DNA of 64,000 nt from positions 23,145-87,144 of the forward strand of contig JAWKPW010000009.1 in assembly GCA_041390465.1 (NCBI GenBank), in the 5' to 3' direction. The notes below the pieces were generated by a model that was given only the letters and a program-made list of their open reading frames with translations, did no database searches and was not told where the DNA came from. This document shows positions 1 to 8,860 of this stretch, piece after piece; position 1 is the stretch's first letter, and each line of letters begins with the position of its first letter. This DNA is from JAABRU01 sp041390465. GTDB taxonomy: Bacteria > Desulfobacterota > Desulfobacteria > Desulfobacterales > Desulfococcaceae. Made by a program: the position numbers and the translations under genes.

Positions 1-45
1 AATACAAACTCTCATAAAATCTGTCTCTTTATGAGAGTTTGTATT
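1..45. repeat. Perfect 18-bp inverted repeat, possible terminator
   Basis: Positions 1-18 and 28-45 are exact reverse complements separated by 9 bases. The right arm reaches the stop codon (44-46) of the minus-strand small membrane gene, so it could terminate that transcript. The window edge hides any U-tract. Confidence 0.6.
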
Positions 46-329
46 ATAAAATTCTGCAATTTTTCATTTTATTTTGGAATATGTCTAAGTGACGTTGTAG
101 GGCTATTAACAACCATAACCCCAAACAAAAGAACAAAACAGCAATAAGCCACATCACAAGATACAGTCCGTTACTCAGCTCGAATCCTCTGGCATTAAAT
201 ATATTACTTCCTGATATAATAAAAAATTTCTGCCCCATAAGCGATTCAACTCTGATTACCAAAATGAGTCCCCATATAAATGAGTCCCCATATAATCGAA
301 ACAAAAATAAAGAAAATACCAATTCCCAT
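44..329 (-). pseudogene. Small two-helix membrane protein, disrupted by a 16-bp tandem duplication
   Basis: A good ribosome site (AGGAGG, 6 bases before ATG at 329-327) starts a hydrophobic peptide on the minus strand. That frame stops after about 27 codons. A perfect 16-bp direct duplication (262-277 and 278-293) shifts the frame. Removing one copy joins the start to a downstream frame ending at 44 and gives a protein of about 90 residues with an N-terminal hydrophobic segment and a second helix rich in Leu, Phe and Trp. No family was recognised. The duplication could be a natural mutation or an assembly error. Confidence 0.5.
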
Positions 330-393
330 TACAAGCCTCCTTTTAAAAGCATAACCAGTGATTATACGGTTTCCGCCTGTTCACCATAACAAA

Positions 394-527
394 TTGTCTA
401 TATGTGGACAATTTTCAATCATCCATAATTGTCTGTATTTAGACAATTGCCCGATTGTCTGCATTTAGACAATTTGTCTATACTTGGACAAAATCCGATT
501 CAAACCTGATTGTCTGTATTTAGACAA
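394..527. promoter_or_regulatory. Array of five 18-bp operator-like palindromes
   Basis: Five near-identical copies of TTGTCTRTATTTRGACAA-type palindromes lie at 394-411, 429-446, 455-472, 474-491 and 510-527. Each has TTGTC/GACAA half sites separated by 8 bases. They lie upstream of the minus-strand small membrane gene that starts at 329 and just downstream of the next minus-strand gene. Clustered palindromes of one length suggest cooperative binding of a dimeric repressor. The regulator is not identifiable from this window. Confidence 0.5.
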
Positions 528-531
528 CCGA

Positions 532-935
532 TCATCTATAAACAACTCTGTCCAGCAATCCAAGGGCCGCCACGTCGCTGTGAGCAAGTTCCCAGACTTT
601 CTTTTCTCTGTTCCATCTTCCACCTGCCGCTTTCACCAGTTTGCCCAGTTCCACTTCTCCATATTCTATGCACACCGACAACAGTTTTTTTGGTAACATT
701 CTGTCATGTTCGGTGAATCTGAGGGGGACTGCTGTTTTGCATTCCTCATATTTCCCGCCGTCTTTTCTGGATGTTTTTTCCATGAACGCTCTTCCGTAAT
801 CAGTTCAACTGTGGTAAGGCGGGTGCTTCGGGCGGCATCATAGCGATATCTGATGCACACCAGAGATTCCCCATACTGTTCAACATATTTTCTGGTGCCG
901 GGCTGTCCTGGCTGAAGGGTTCTTCTGATTTCCAT
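532..935 (-). pseudogene. Conserved hypothetical protein, one frameshift
   Basis: The start at 935 has a strong ribosome site (GGGGGAG). The first frame gives an N-terminal block with QPGQPGTRKYVEQYGESLVC and RYRYDAARSTRLTTVELI. The second block, in another frame, contains LGKLVKAAGGRWNREKKVWE and ends DRVVYR. From memory of similar small proteins of other bacteria I believe these are two halves of one protein of about 130 residues. A one-base shift is needed somewhere in about 720-783. The function of the family is unknown to me. Whether the shift is real or a sequencing error cannot be told here. Confidence 0.5.
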
Positions 936-1050
936 AACTCCCCCGGATATGATGCAGAGGTTGCAACTGATGCGCAGCAGGTTATAAATATACTGACTTT
1001 ACTTTTCAATTATCATGAGGAAATCAAAAAATCAACAGGAAACAATACTT

Positions 1051-1182
1051 ATGCTGCAGATTCCTTCCCGAATTCAGACACGGTTTGAATATCTTTTAAC
1101 AGAGAAAAACATAGCGGAACCATATCGTCCGCACTATAAAAAACATGTGCAGAGGGCAATCCGGGAGCAGAGCACACAGTAA
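1051..1182 (+). pseudogene. Remnant of the N-terminus of a phage-type integrase
   Basis: A 43-codon reading frame begins MLQIPSRIQTRFEYLLTEKN and continues with PHYKKH. This resembles the first part of the SAM-like N-terminal domain of tyrosine recombinases such as integron or phage integrases (IPxxxQxxFExxL ... Y-K-K). No catalytic domain follows, so this is a truncated relic if the reading is correct. It lies between two decayed genes in the accessory patch. Confidence 0.3.
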
Positions 1183-1206
1183 AAAACAATCTCTCGGATT
1201 TCCCCT

Positions 1207-1628
1207 TCACCGGTCAATATCCGGCAGAATGTAATCCACCGAACCGATAATGGCAATCAGATCCGAAATTGTCCATCCTTTGGACATCATGGAAATGACC
1301 TGCACATTGGCAGCCGCGGATAAGCATGCATGCGCATGCCATCCTGTCACTGACAATGCAATAGCCCTGCTCCCCGCGGATTTCGCAGGACATGAGGCCT
1401 CACCTTGGGAATTTTCGGCTCCCGTGTGACATTGACAAAATGGTGAATCAGGCTTTCAATGTCTTTAAGCATATCCTTTCTTTCCGGTACAATATAACGG
1501 TAATTTATCGGATTTGTATCTGTCTGATGGCACAGTTGATGCAGCCTGCTGAATAATCCGCAGGCTCTGGCGCATTTCCTCCACCCGCACCAAATAACGA
1601 TCATAGCAATCCCCGCCAATGGCAGAAA
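1207..1628 (-). pseudogene. Diverged duplicate of the nuoD 3' end
   Basis: In shifting frames the minus strand encodes the C-terminal third of NuoD: a CYDRYLVRVEEMRQSLRII-like stretch, a KDxESLIHHF stretch and the end SDLIAIIGSVDYILPDIDR. The same segment occurs at 3371-3795 within the larger nuo gene. The two copies differ at many scattered positions (roughly 15-20% by eye), so this is an old paralogous fragment and not an assembly repeat. It has no start and several indels. Confidence 0.7.
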
Positions 1629-1708
1629 AGATATGAAAAAAACAAATCAGAATCCCGGAAGGGATGACATTATCAACCGATTTGACCCACTATCAACTGT
1701 TTTTCGCT

Positions 1709-2186
1709 TCAATCAGCAATTTTTTCAGGAAATCCTGGGGCCAAAGCAGAATGTTTCAGTTTTCTTTTTCTGCTGTAAAAAATCATCCTGCCTTCGCCTG
1801 CAGAACCAGATTTCTTCGGCTCCTGCCTGAAAATACAGTCTTTTTTTCTCCCTCATTTCCGAATCCGTGTTGGCGGAGGAAATCACTTCCGCGCAGATTT
1901 CCGGTGCAACCGGACTGTCATATTCATGCCTGACCTGATTCCATCGCTGCTCTGAAAACCATGCAACATCTGCCACTTTTGTGCCTTTGGCTGTCCGGAT
2001 GGCGCATTCTGTGACGATTCTGCCCTGCCAATTCATAATTTCAAAAAGAATTCTGCCTATCTCAAACGGATAGTTTCCATGCGCCAGCCGTGCGGGTGAC
2101 ATAATTATCTGATCTCTTTCATTGATTTCAATTTTATACGGCAGATCCCGCAGCCCGGGATTTTCACAGACCTGCTGCCAGTTCAT
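1709..2186 (-). CDS. Uma2-family (DUF820) PD-(D/E)XK-like protein, frameshift near the end
   Basis: The start MNWQQVCENP at 2186 has a ribosome site (AGGAGGC). The sequence follows the Uma2/DUF820 pattern: a conserved HGNYPFEIGRI segment, VADVAWFS, then PEICAEVISSANTDSEMREK and the GAEEIWF strand. Members are restriction-endonuclease-like proteins, very often found in accessory regions, with uncertain function. The present frame stops at 1725 after FGPRIS. Shifting one base restores the family-typical ending APGFPEKIAD with a stop at 1709, so a one-base insertion near 1737 is likely. Confidence 0.75.
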
Positions 2187-2393
2187 AACTGCCTCCTTAT
2201 GTTTTTCAATCTGAGTCAGTCCGTCTAAAATCTGAAAACTTCCTGTGAACAGATGATTATGTTTATTTGCTGATGTTACGTGTACCATGTTTTTGAATCC
2301 GTTTCGATTTATCAGCAAATTTCATCTTGATCCGGCAGAATCAGATCGTTTTTCCTGAAAAAAGCATGGCAATGAGTGCTTAGCGGGCTTGCT

Positions 2394-2726
2394 CTATGCC
2401 TCCGCATAATCCGTATATTTCCGTGCATCCGGTTCGTGAAATCCCAGAACAATATGCTCTTTCGACTCCCGCATTCTCCAGATCTGCGGCAATCCCGTCT
2501 CGGTCTCGTCTCTCTGTATCCACACTTTCTCTCCTATAATATCTATATGAACAAGACAGCCGTGAATCCGCCTCACATCTTCCCATCCGACCGATATTAC
2601 TGTATAACGGTCATTTATACGGTCGAAAATTATCTCGTTTTTTATTTCCGCATTGGCATAAGAAACATTTACATAATTTTTAAGCACTTCCTCTACAATT
2701 CCGCGATAGGTGTTCAGGGTATCCAT
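2394..2726 (-). CDS. xisI: XisI-family protein
   Basis: A 110-residue protein with the XisI pattern: YRGIVEEVLKNY at the start, IIFDRINDRYTVISVGWEDV, RRIHGCLVHIDIIGEKVWIQ, and HIVLGFHEP near the end. XisI is named for a factor controlling excision of the fdxN element in heterocystous cyanobacteria, but the family is widespread in bacteria without that element and its general role is unclear. The start codon lies inside the last codons of the upstream xisH frame (overlap 2714-2726), the usual xisH-xisI arrangement. The length is normal and the frame is intact. Confidence 0.85.
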   Translation of the reverse strand: MDTLNTYRGIVEEVLKNYVNVSYANAEIKNEIIFDRINDRYTVISVGWEDVRRIHGCLVHIDIIGEKVWIQRDETETGLPQIWRMRESKEHIVLGFHEPDARKYTDYAEA

Positions 2727-3136
2727 TGCACTATCTCCTCTCTTCGCTGATCGAAAACGATAAGCATCACACGTCTGTTTTCAAGCAGGAGTCTGCCGAC
2801 AGGCTCATCAAATATTCCTGCAAAAACAGATTTGCGTACAGCAGGATACAATGTCCTGTCAGGTTCAGTATGTTTAAGTATGTCATGATACAGTATATAC
2901 TGTCCCAAAGTTGTCCCTGAGGTCTTTTATTTCGGATGCGCCGAGAAAGCTTTTAACTTCAACGGCTATCTTGCGTCCCTCTTTTTTCGGCGCCCGCTAT
3001 TTTCAGCGCCCAGATCCGCATACATATCCTTTCCTTTTTGCCCCATTTAAGAACCAGAGGATCATGCGTAATCGTCCATCCGTCTCTACAAGAGCATTTT
3101 TGACATTGGTTGATGATAAATATCTCTTACAGGCAT
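2714..3136 (-). pseudogene. xisH: XisH-family endonuclease-fold protein, frameshifted
   Basis: The C-terminal 64 residues are intact and XisH-like (QYILYHDIL, EPDRTLYPAVRK, LIVFDQRREEIVQWIP). Upstream, three different frames supply the rest: MPVRDIYH at 3136, NVKNALVE, THDPLVLKWG, DMYADLGAE and IAVEVKSF. These are the expected XisH elements, including the D...EVK residues of the PD-(D/E)XK fold. About four indels separate them. The intact partner xisI and the conserved residues argue that at least some indels are sequence errors. Confidence 0.7.
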
Positions 3137-3370
3137 AATTTTATTTCCGTCCCGACTTGTCCCGCTTATGTCTCGTTATCAAGTCTTCTGATATCGAGGC
3201 GATTTCTCAAAATAAATATACCGGTTCGGTTCAGAGACAGGTGCACAAGCTGAAGCTTGTGCTACTTTTGTGGTATATTTTTCTGCAAATAGCCTTATGC
3301 CTTGCGGTTCTTCCATAACTCACTTGGGCAGAACCACCCGATCAGACACACCAAAACCCATGATTTCAAT

Positions 3371-5728
3371 TCACCGGTCAATATCCGGCAGAATGTAATC
3401 CACCGATCCGATAATGGCAATCAGATCGGAAATGTCCGTCCTTTGGACATCATGGCACGACCTGCACATTGGGGAATCCCGGTGTGCGGATGCGCATACG
3501 ATATGCGCACGTTATCCCGTCACTGACAATGGCTGTAGCCCTGCTCCCCGCGGGATTTCGCAGGAGCCATGAGGCCTCGCCTTTGGGAATTTTGGGTCCC
3601 CGTGTCACATTCATAAATGGTGAATCAAGCTTTCAATGTCTCTGAGCATATCTGTTCTGCACGATAGCGATAATCATCGGATTTGTATCTGTTCTCAGGC
3701 ATCTGCTCCGGCAGCCTGCCGGATAATCCGCAGACTCTGCCGCATTTCCTCCACACGCACCAAATAACGGTCATAGCAGTCTCGCCAATGGCAGTGGGAA
3801 TTTCAAAATCATAATGCTCGTATCCGGAATAGGGAAATTTTTCCCGCAGATCCCATCCTGTAAACCGCAGGAACGCAGGTCAGCCGCTTACGCCCCATCT
3901 GATAGTCTTCTTCATCCAGAGAAATGCGTCCCACGCCAACAGATCTGGCTTTCACAATCGCATTTTTGTAATCAGGTCTTCATATTCATCAATTTTTTCC
4001 CGAATATCTTTGTGAACGGCATCCACTTTTTCCGCTCCAGCCCCTGTGGCAGATCCGCAGCCACGCCCCGATGCGAAACCAGGAGGATAGTAGACGTCCG
4101 CCGGTGATGAGTTCCACAAATATCCAGAATCATCTCCTTTCCCGGAATGTGTAAACGGTGGGGCGTTCGCGGTTCCGAGATCATGGGCAAATGTGCCAAC
4201 AAACACCAGATGATTGCTCAGGCGGAAAAGCTCAGACAGCAGCACCCGTGATGCACCAGCCCGATCCGGCAATTTTGATTCCGGCCAGTTTTTCCACAGC
4301 CAGCACATAGGGCAGATTGTTGGGAGGCTCCTGGCCAGGTAGTCCACCCGGTCAGTATAGGGAATGAACTGGTGCCAGTGCTGGCGCTCCCTGATTTTGC
4401 CTGCTTTTCCCGGTGATGATACCCGATCTCCACCCATCTGCCGGATTTCCTCAATTATCCAGCGTGATGATATAGCGCAGAAGTTCAGGTGCTGACATGA
4501 TGAGTGCCCAACATTGAGAATCATTTCCTCGCCGTTTTCCCCTGCTTCACGAACACGGCTCCGTCCAGCGTTGTCTTTATTGCATCTTCCAGTGTATACG
4601 GCGGATATGTCCTGTTGCCTTGCCCGGATAGATTTGCGCAGAGTGATGACTTCCCAGTCACGGGGCATGAGAATATGCGGTGCAGATCGATGTCCTCAAA
4701 ACGCACGCCGAACATGTCAAACACTTCCTGTTCATACCAGTTGGCACTCGGCCAGATAGTCACGTCACAGTCGGGGTAAAGGGATAGTCTCCGTACAGGG
4801 GCATTTTCAGGCGGATGCGGGAGTGTTGTGTCAAAGAAAGGCAGGCTGTAAATCAGCGTGAAATCCGGGTAAGGTTCTTTTTCCCTGCGTGCGGATTCAT
4901 CAATCGCGTTTCCAAATCTTCCAATCTGCGAAAACGGGGTTTGACTGGGATCTGAGAAAAATGCAGCACCTCTTTCACAACTTCCTTTCCATGAAAGCAC
5001 GGCATGTCAGAAGTGAATTCTGGTCTGGCGCACAGCATTTCCGAAACGATCTTTCAGGTCTTTGCGCAATGCCTTTGTCGGTTTCACTCAGTTCAATCCG
5101 GGCAGCACGCGGCGTCCACATGAGATCAGTCCGGGTTTCGGCAAAAACCGGCGGGATAACAGAAGTTCCCGCACCGGAATGCCTTCCCATGCCCGGCCCT
5201 CTGGGAGGTCACGGGACGGTTTTGCCCGTCAATCAGAACCGGTTTTTGGGTTCCTGTATTCCGCCCCCAGATGAAACACGGAGCGAATGGGTTTTTCCTC
5301 AAAATCTTTTCTCGCAGCATATTCAGGCCGTGAAATACAGCTTCAGGGTCGGGGAGGACAGCCTGGAATATACATCCACAGGCAGAATCTGATTCACGCC
5401 CTGTACCACGCTGTAAACATCGCAGTTATGCCGCCGGTATTGAGCAGGAACCCATGGAAATCACCCATTTGGTCCCGGGCATCTGTTCATACAGACGGAG
5501 AACCACAGGCGCGATTTTTTTGAACACTGTGCCGGAAACAATGAGCAGATCGGCCTGACGGGGCGAGGGACGGAACACCTCTGCACCGAAACGGGCAATG
5601 TCATACCGGGAAGTGATGGCTGTGGCCTCTTCCACAAAACAGCAGGACAGACCGAAAAACATGGGCCACAGACTGCGGGAACGCGCCCAGTTCAGCACCA
5701 TGTCAGCCGGTGCAATCCATTTTTCCAT
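3371..5728 (-). pseudogene. nuoBCD: NuoB-NuoC-NuoD (probably fused NuoBCD) of complex I, many frameshifts
   Basis: Transcribed right to left, starting MEKWIAPADM at 5728. The NuoB part has the cluster N2 residues (LSCCFVEE, ISMGSC, then PGCPPRPEAVFHGL after shifts). A linker leads to NuoC elements (PYPDFTLIY, NWYEQEVFDMFGVRFE, MPRDWE) and then NuoD elements (GAVFVKQG, HQFIPYTDRVDYL, RVLLSELFRLSNHLV, YDRYLV, SDLIAIIGSVDYILPDIDR). Removing the indels leaves about 785 residues, the size of the fused NuoBCD proteins known in related bacteria. Signature residues are all present, so most indels are probably consensus errors. No nuoE-N follows downstream. Confidence 0.75.
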
Positions 5729-5742
5729 ATCTTTTATATCTT

Positions 5743-6150
5743 TTATTTTTTCTGTGACGGTCCCCACTCCAGACCTCCTTTGCGCCAGACATAGATCAGT
5801 CCCAGCAGTAAGATGATGATAAAAAAAGACATCTGCATCCATCCGGCCCAGCCCAGCTCCTTGCAGGCCACAGCCCAGGAAAAGATATAGGCTCCCTCCA
5901 CGTCAAACAGGAGGAAAAAGATGGCAACCATGAAAAAGGGAACCGGATAGCGCAGTCTCGCGGAACCTGTCGGGATGATTCCACTTTCATACACTCTCAG
6001 TTTTTCTGTGCCGGGTTTCTTTTCTCCCAGCCAGTAAGAAAGAAACAAAAGGAATCCGATCAGGACAGTGACAATAATCCCGAACACGGCAAGGCTGAAG
6101 ATACCGGGATTCCACACAGACAGGGCAGACAGATCAGTTACAGGGTGCAT
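5743..6150 (-). CDS. nuoA: NADH-quinone oxidoreductase subunit A
   Basis: A protein of 135 residues starting MHPVTDLSALS at 6150. It has the NuoA/ND3 layout: a first membrane helix (IFSLAVFGIIVTVLIGFLLF), the loop KLRVYESGIIPTGSARLRY, then FFMVAIFFLLFDVEGAYIF and a third helix. The loop usually carries a conserved Cys-Glu pair (YECG); here it reads YESG. NuoA is a membrane subunit next to the quinone site. It ends 14 bases before the nuoB start, so the two are one transcription unit. An upstream frame adds 18 residues and is less likely to be used. Confidence 0.9.
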   Translation of the reverse strand: MHPVTDLSALSVWNPGIFSLAVFGIIVTVLIGFLLFLSYWLGEKKPGTEKLRVYESGIIPTGSARLRYPVPFFMVAIFFLLFDVEGAYIFSWAVACKELGWAGWMQMSFFIIILLLGLIYVWRKGGLEWGPSQKK

Positions 6151-6994
6151 AAAAACCTCTTTGGGAAAAAAGTAAACAGATGTGCAAAAAACGGCCTGTG
6201 TCACCTGATGTGCAGTTTTTTTCCAACCGCAAAGGACGCAAAGGTTTCACAACGTTCACAGGGCGTTTTTGTATTTTGGCAGTTAAAAAATTGTACATGG
6301 TTTCTGTGTTTATAAAGATTTTTATAAACTTTGCGCTGTGTGTTGTCAAGACAGAAAAAGCAGGTGCAGTGCTCATAAGATCAGTGCACGCTGATTCCGG
6401 GATTTTTTCTGTTTTCAATGGTTCGGTAATTTTTTCTGATTTTCAGCCTGTCAAAATCCAACCTTCTGAAATCATTAAATACGAATTTTCAGACATGAAA
6501 TTGTAAGATATTGAAATTATTATAGCTGAAAATTTTTGCCGAACTATTGTGTTTTATGAGATTCTCTGTTTCACAGCAATCATCTGTCTTCTGGACGATT
6601 TCCATTTTTTCCCATAAGAAAAAGGAGTTGTTCCTTATCATCTGTCACTGCATGATAAAATTGGGATTGACGAAACAGGGAAATCGTAGGATAAACATTA
6701 TGTTCAGAAAAACCGGGTTTCTCAGAAAAACCATATTCCTCGGAAAAACCGGATTTTTTGGAAAAATCCGGTTTTTTGAATACCTGAAAATTTTCTTCTG
6801 CGTGCTTACTGCTTTGTTAAAACAAAACTGACGGATACAGTTTTTTTGTGATCTTTGTGCCGTTTTTGTCACCTTTGCGGTTAAAATCCCTCAGAACAGG
6901 TTTGACAGCACATTGGAAAGCCCTTCAGGAAATTTCCGGGATGCAATCCCGCAGCAGCAAATCACTGATGCAAACTGATGCAAACTGATGCAAA
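6151..6994. other. Intergenic region with repeat elements
   Basis: This 844-base gap holds no convincing gene. It contains two copies of the AACCGCAAAGGACACAAAG-type core in opposite orientation (about 6225-6260 and 6844-6882), a family A hairpin (6744-6776) and a short tandem of TGATGCAAAC units (about 6965-6993) just before the next gene. The reading frame at 6547-6831 is mostly a translation of the hairpin region. Confidence 0.6.
6744..6776. repeat. Dispersed hairpin family A (AAAACCGGATTTTT), copy 1
   Basis: A strong inverted repeat with AAAACCGGATTTTT and its complement around a 2-4 base loop. Seven copies occur in the window (also 15091, 41717, 50903, 52735, 53009 and 62529). Several are followed by a similar tail reading TACCCGAAAATTTT, so the unit is longer than the hairpin. 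Confidence 0.75.
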
Positions 6995-8554
6995 ATGGAT
7001 GAAGCAATGAAAGAAAACACCAAAAGAGTCATTTCCCTTTCCCTTTCAAAACCGGAGCTGTCAGACAATACCGCAGATGCGGACAGGCTCATAACCGCTC
7101 TGAAAAAAGAACTGGGTGCAGATACGTCCATTCACATGGATCTGGATCTTCTGCGGAAAATTCCCGAACTCCTCCGCAGATGGGACTATGAAGTCCGGTG
7201 CATGGTATTCAGAGAAAGGAAACGCCATATTCTTCTTGGTCTCACCTCGGCACAGGAAAACCGGACTGCAGCGGGTCTGGCAGTTGATTTGGGCACAACC
7301 CGCGTGGTTCTGCGCCTGCTTGATCTGGTCACAGAAGAAGTGCTGGGAGAAACCGCGTTCAACAATCCCCAGATAGCGATTGCGCCCGATATTCTGGCAA
7401 GAATCCATTTTGCGGATGCACCGGGCGGACTGGAGAAACTGCAGCAGATGGTGATTGCGGAACTGAACAATACGGTTTCACAACTCTGCGCTTCCTGTCA
7501 GTTGACTCCGGAAGACATTTATCTTATCACCCTGGCCGGAAACACGGCCATGACCCATCTGTTTATGGGCATTACCCCGCACTGGATGATCCGGGAACCC
7601 TATATTCCGGCAGTGAACTGTCCGGGACTGCTCCGGACTGCGGAACTGGGCATAGCGGCCGGGGCCAATGCGCGGATCTTTCTTTTTCCCAATGTGGGCA
7701 GTTATTTCGGCGGAGATCTGATTGCAGGAATTCTCTATTCCGGCATGAGTCAGAAAGAGGAAACCGCGATTCTGGTGGATGTGGGAACCAATGCGGAAGT
7801 GATTCTGGGCTGCAAAGACTGGCTGGTGGCCTGTGCAGGCGCTGCCGGCCCTGCTTTGGAAAGCGGTGTGGCGCGAATGGGCATGATGGCCGCTCCGGGT
7901 GTGATTGACACGATGGAAGTGGATCGCAAAACCCGTGCATTCCGGTACCGCACCATTGAGGATTTGCCGCCCAAAGGCATGTGCGGCTCCGGCATCATTG
8001 ATCTGGCAGCCCAGCTTTTTCTGTCCGGAATGCTGGATATTCGCGGGAAACTGGTTCCGGAAAAATGCGGGGATCGGCTGATTGAAAAGGACGGGATGCC
8101 TTTTATCGTGGTCGTGCCTGCGGCAGAATCGGCCAGCGGAGAGGATTTGGGCATGAGTCAGGCAGACATTGACAGCCTGATCCGCTCCAAAGCCGCGATG
8201 TACACCATTTTGGGAACCCTCACCCGGACAGTGGGCATGAAACCCGAAGACCTGCAGACCTTTTATGTGGCAGGAACCTTTGGCTCCTTCATCAAGCCCC
8301 CGTCTGCCATTGCCATCGGCATGATTCCGGATCTGCCCCTGGAACGTTACAAACCGCTGGGCAACAGTTCCCTGGGCGGGGCTGCCATGGCCCTGACAAT
8401 GGAAAACTGCATGGAAGAGACAGAGAAGATACGCAGCCGGATTACCTATATTGAACTCAATGTGAATCAGGAACTCATGATCCGTTTCAGCGCGTCGCGG
8501 TTTCTGCCGCATACGGACCCGGCGCGGTTTCCCTCGGTAAAAGTGTGGGGGTGA
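6995..8554 (+). CDS. RACo-like ASKHA (DUF4445) ATPase
   Basis: A 519-residue protein with actin/Hsp70-type ATPase motifs: AVDLGTTRVV (about 96-105, phosphate 1), VDVGTNAEVI (phosphate 2) and VAGTFGSF near the C-terminus. It matches the C-terminal part of RACo-type proteins, which reductively activate corrinoid proteins of methyltransferase systems using ATP. Typical RACo has an N-terminal 2Fe-2S ferredoxin domain. Here the first 95 residues hold a single Cys and no ferredoxin motif. No corrinoid protein or methyltransferase lies next to it. A second ATG at 7007 is possible. Reductive activation is inferred from the family, not shown. Confidence 0.8.
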   Translation: MDEAMKENTKRVISLSLSKPELSDNTADADRLITALKKELGADTSIHMDLDLLRKIPELLRRWDYEVRCMVFRERKRHILLGLTSAQENRTAAGLAVDLGTTRVVLRLLDLVTEEVLGETAFNNPQIAIAPDILARIHFADAPGGLEKLQQMVIAELNNTVSQLCASCQLTPEDIYLITLAGNTAMTHLFMGITPHWMIREPYIPAVNCPGLLRTAELGIAAGANARIFLFPNVGSYFGGDLIAGILYSGMSQKEETAILVDVGTNAEVILGCKDWLVACAGAAGPALESGVARMGMMAAPGVIDTMEVDRKTRAFRYRTIEDLPPKGMCGSGIIDLAAQLFLSGMLDIRGKLVPEKCGDRLIEKDGMPFIVVVPAAESASGEDLGMSQADIDSLIRSKAAMYTILGTLTRTVGMKPEDLQTFYVAGTFGSFIKPPSAIAIGMIPDLPLERYKPLGNSSLGGAAMALTMENCMEETEKIRSRITYIELNVNQELMIRFSASRFLPHTDPARFPSVKVWG

Positions 8555-8600
8555 AAAAAACGGAAACTTTTAATGCGAATTAAGCATCAGATTCCGGCAG

Positions 8601-8631
8601 GATTTGACAATTTTCTGAAAGTTGTCAAATC
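8601..8631. repeat. Dispersed hairpin family B (GATTTGACAA), copy 1
   Basis: Arms GATTTGACAA and TTGTCAAATC surround an A/T-rich middle. It lies 47 bases after the stop of the RACo-like gene, where it could act as a terminator. Further copies are at 26805, 41883, 47395, 52793 and 55455. Confidence 0.7.
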
Positions 8632-8860
8632 CCGTGCAAATCTCCTATGAGCAAATGACAGTCTGCTCCCGGAGGCAGTATGAAGTGAATCCGGGGCTCA
8701 GAAAAGGCGGAAAGAAATGAGCCTGCAAAACCGCATCCGGTCAGGAAGAAATCCCGGTCTGTCATCCCCAAAGAAAAAAAACAGCACTGAATCTGCTGAA
8801 CAGGGTCAGACAGCAGGGAATTATGAACAAAACAGCAAAAATTTTCACACAGGGATACAT

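Noticed and set aside
394..527. Short spaced repeats that might be CRISPR
   Set aside because: The repeats are 18 bp palindromes with spacers of only 1-18 bases; no cas genes.
3371..5728. Programmed frameshifting in the nuo gene
   Set aside because: Too many shifts in both directions and no conserved slippery sites; sequence error or decay is simpler.
6547..6831. 94-codon frame with repeated FLRKT/FFGK
   Set aside because: It is the translation of the family A hairpin region.
7478..8512. 344-codon minus-strand open frame opposite the RACo-like gene
   Set aside because: Antisense shadow with no recognisable motif.
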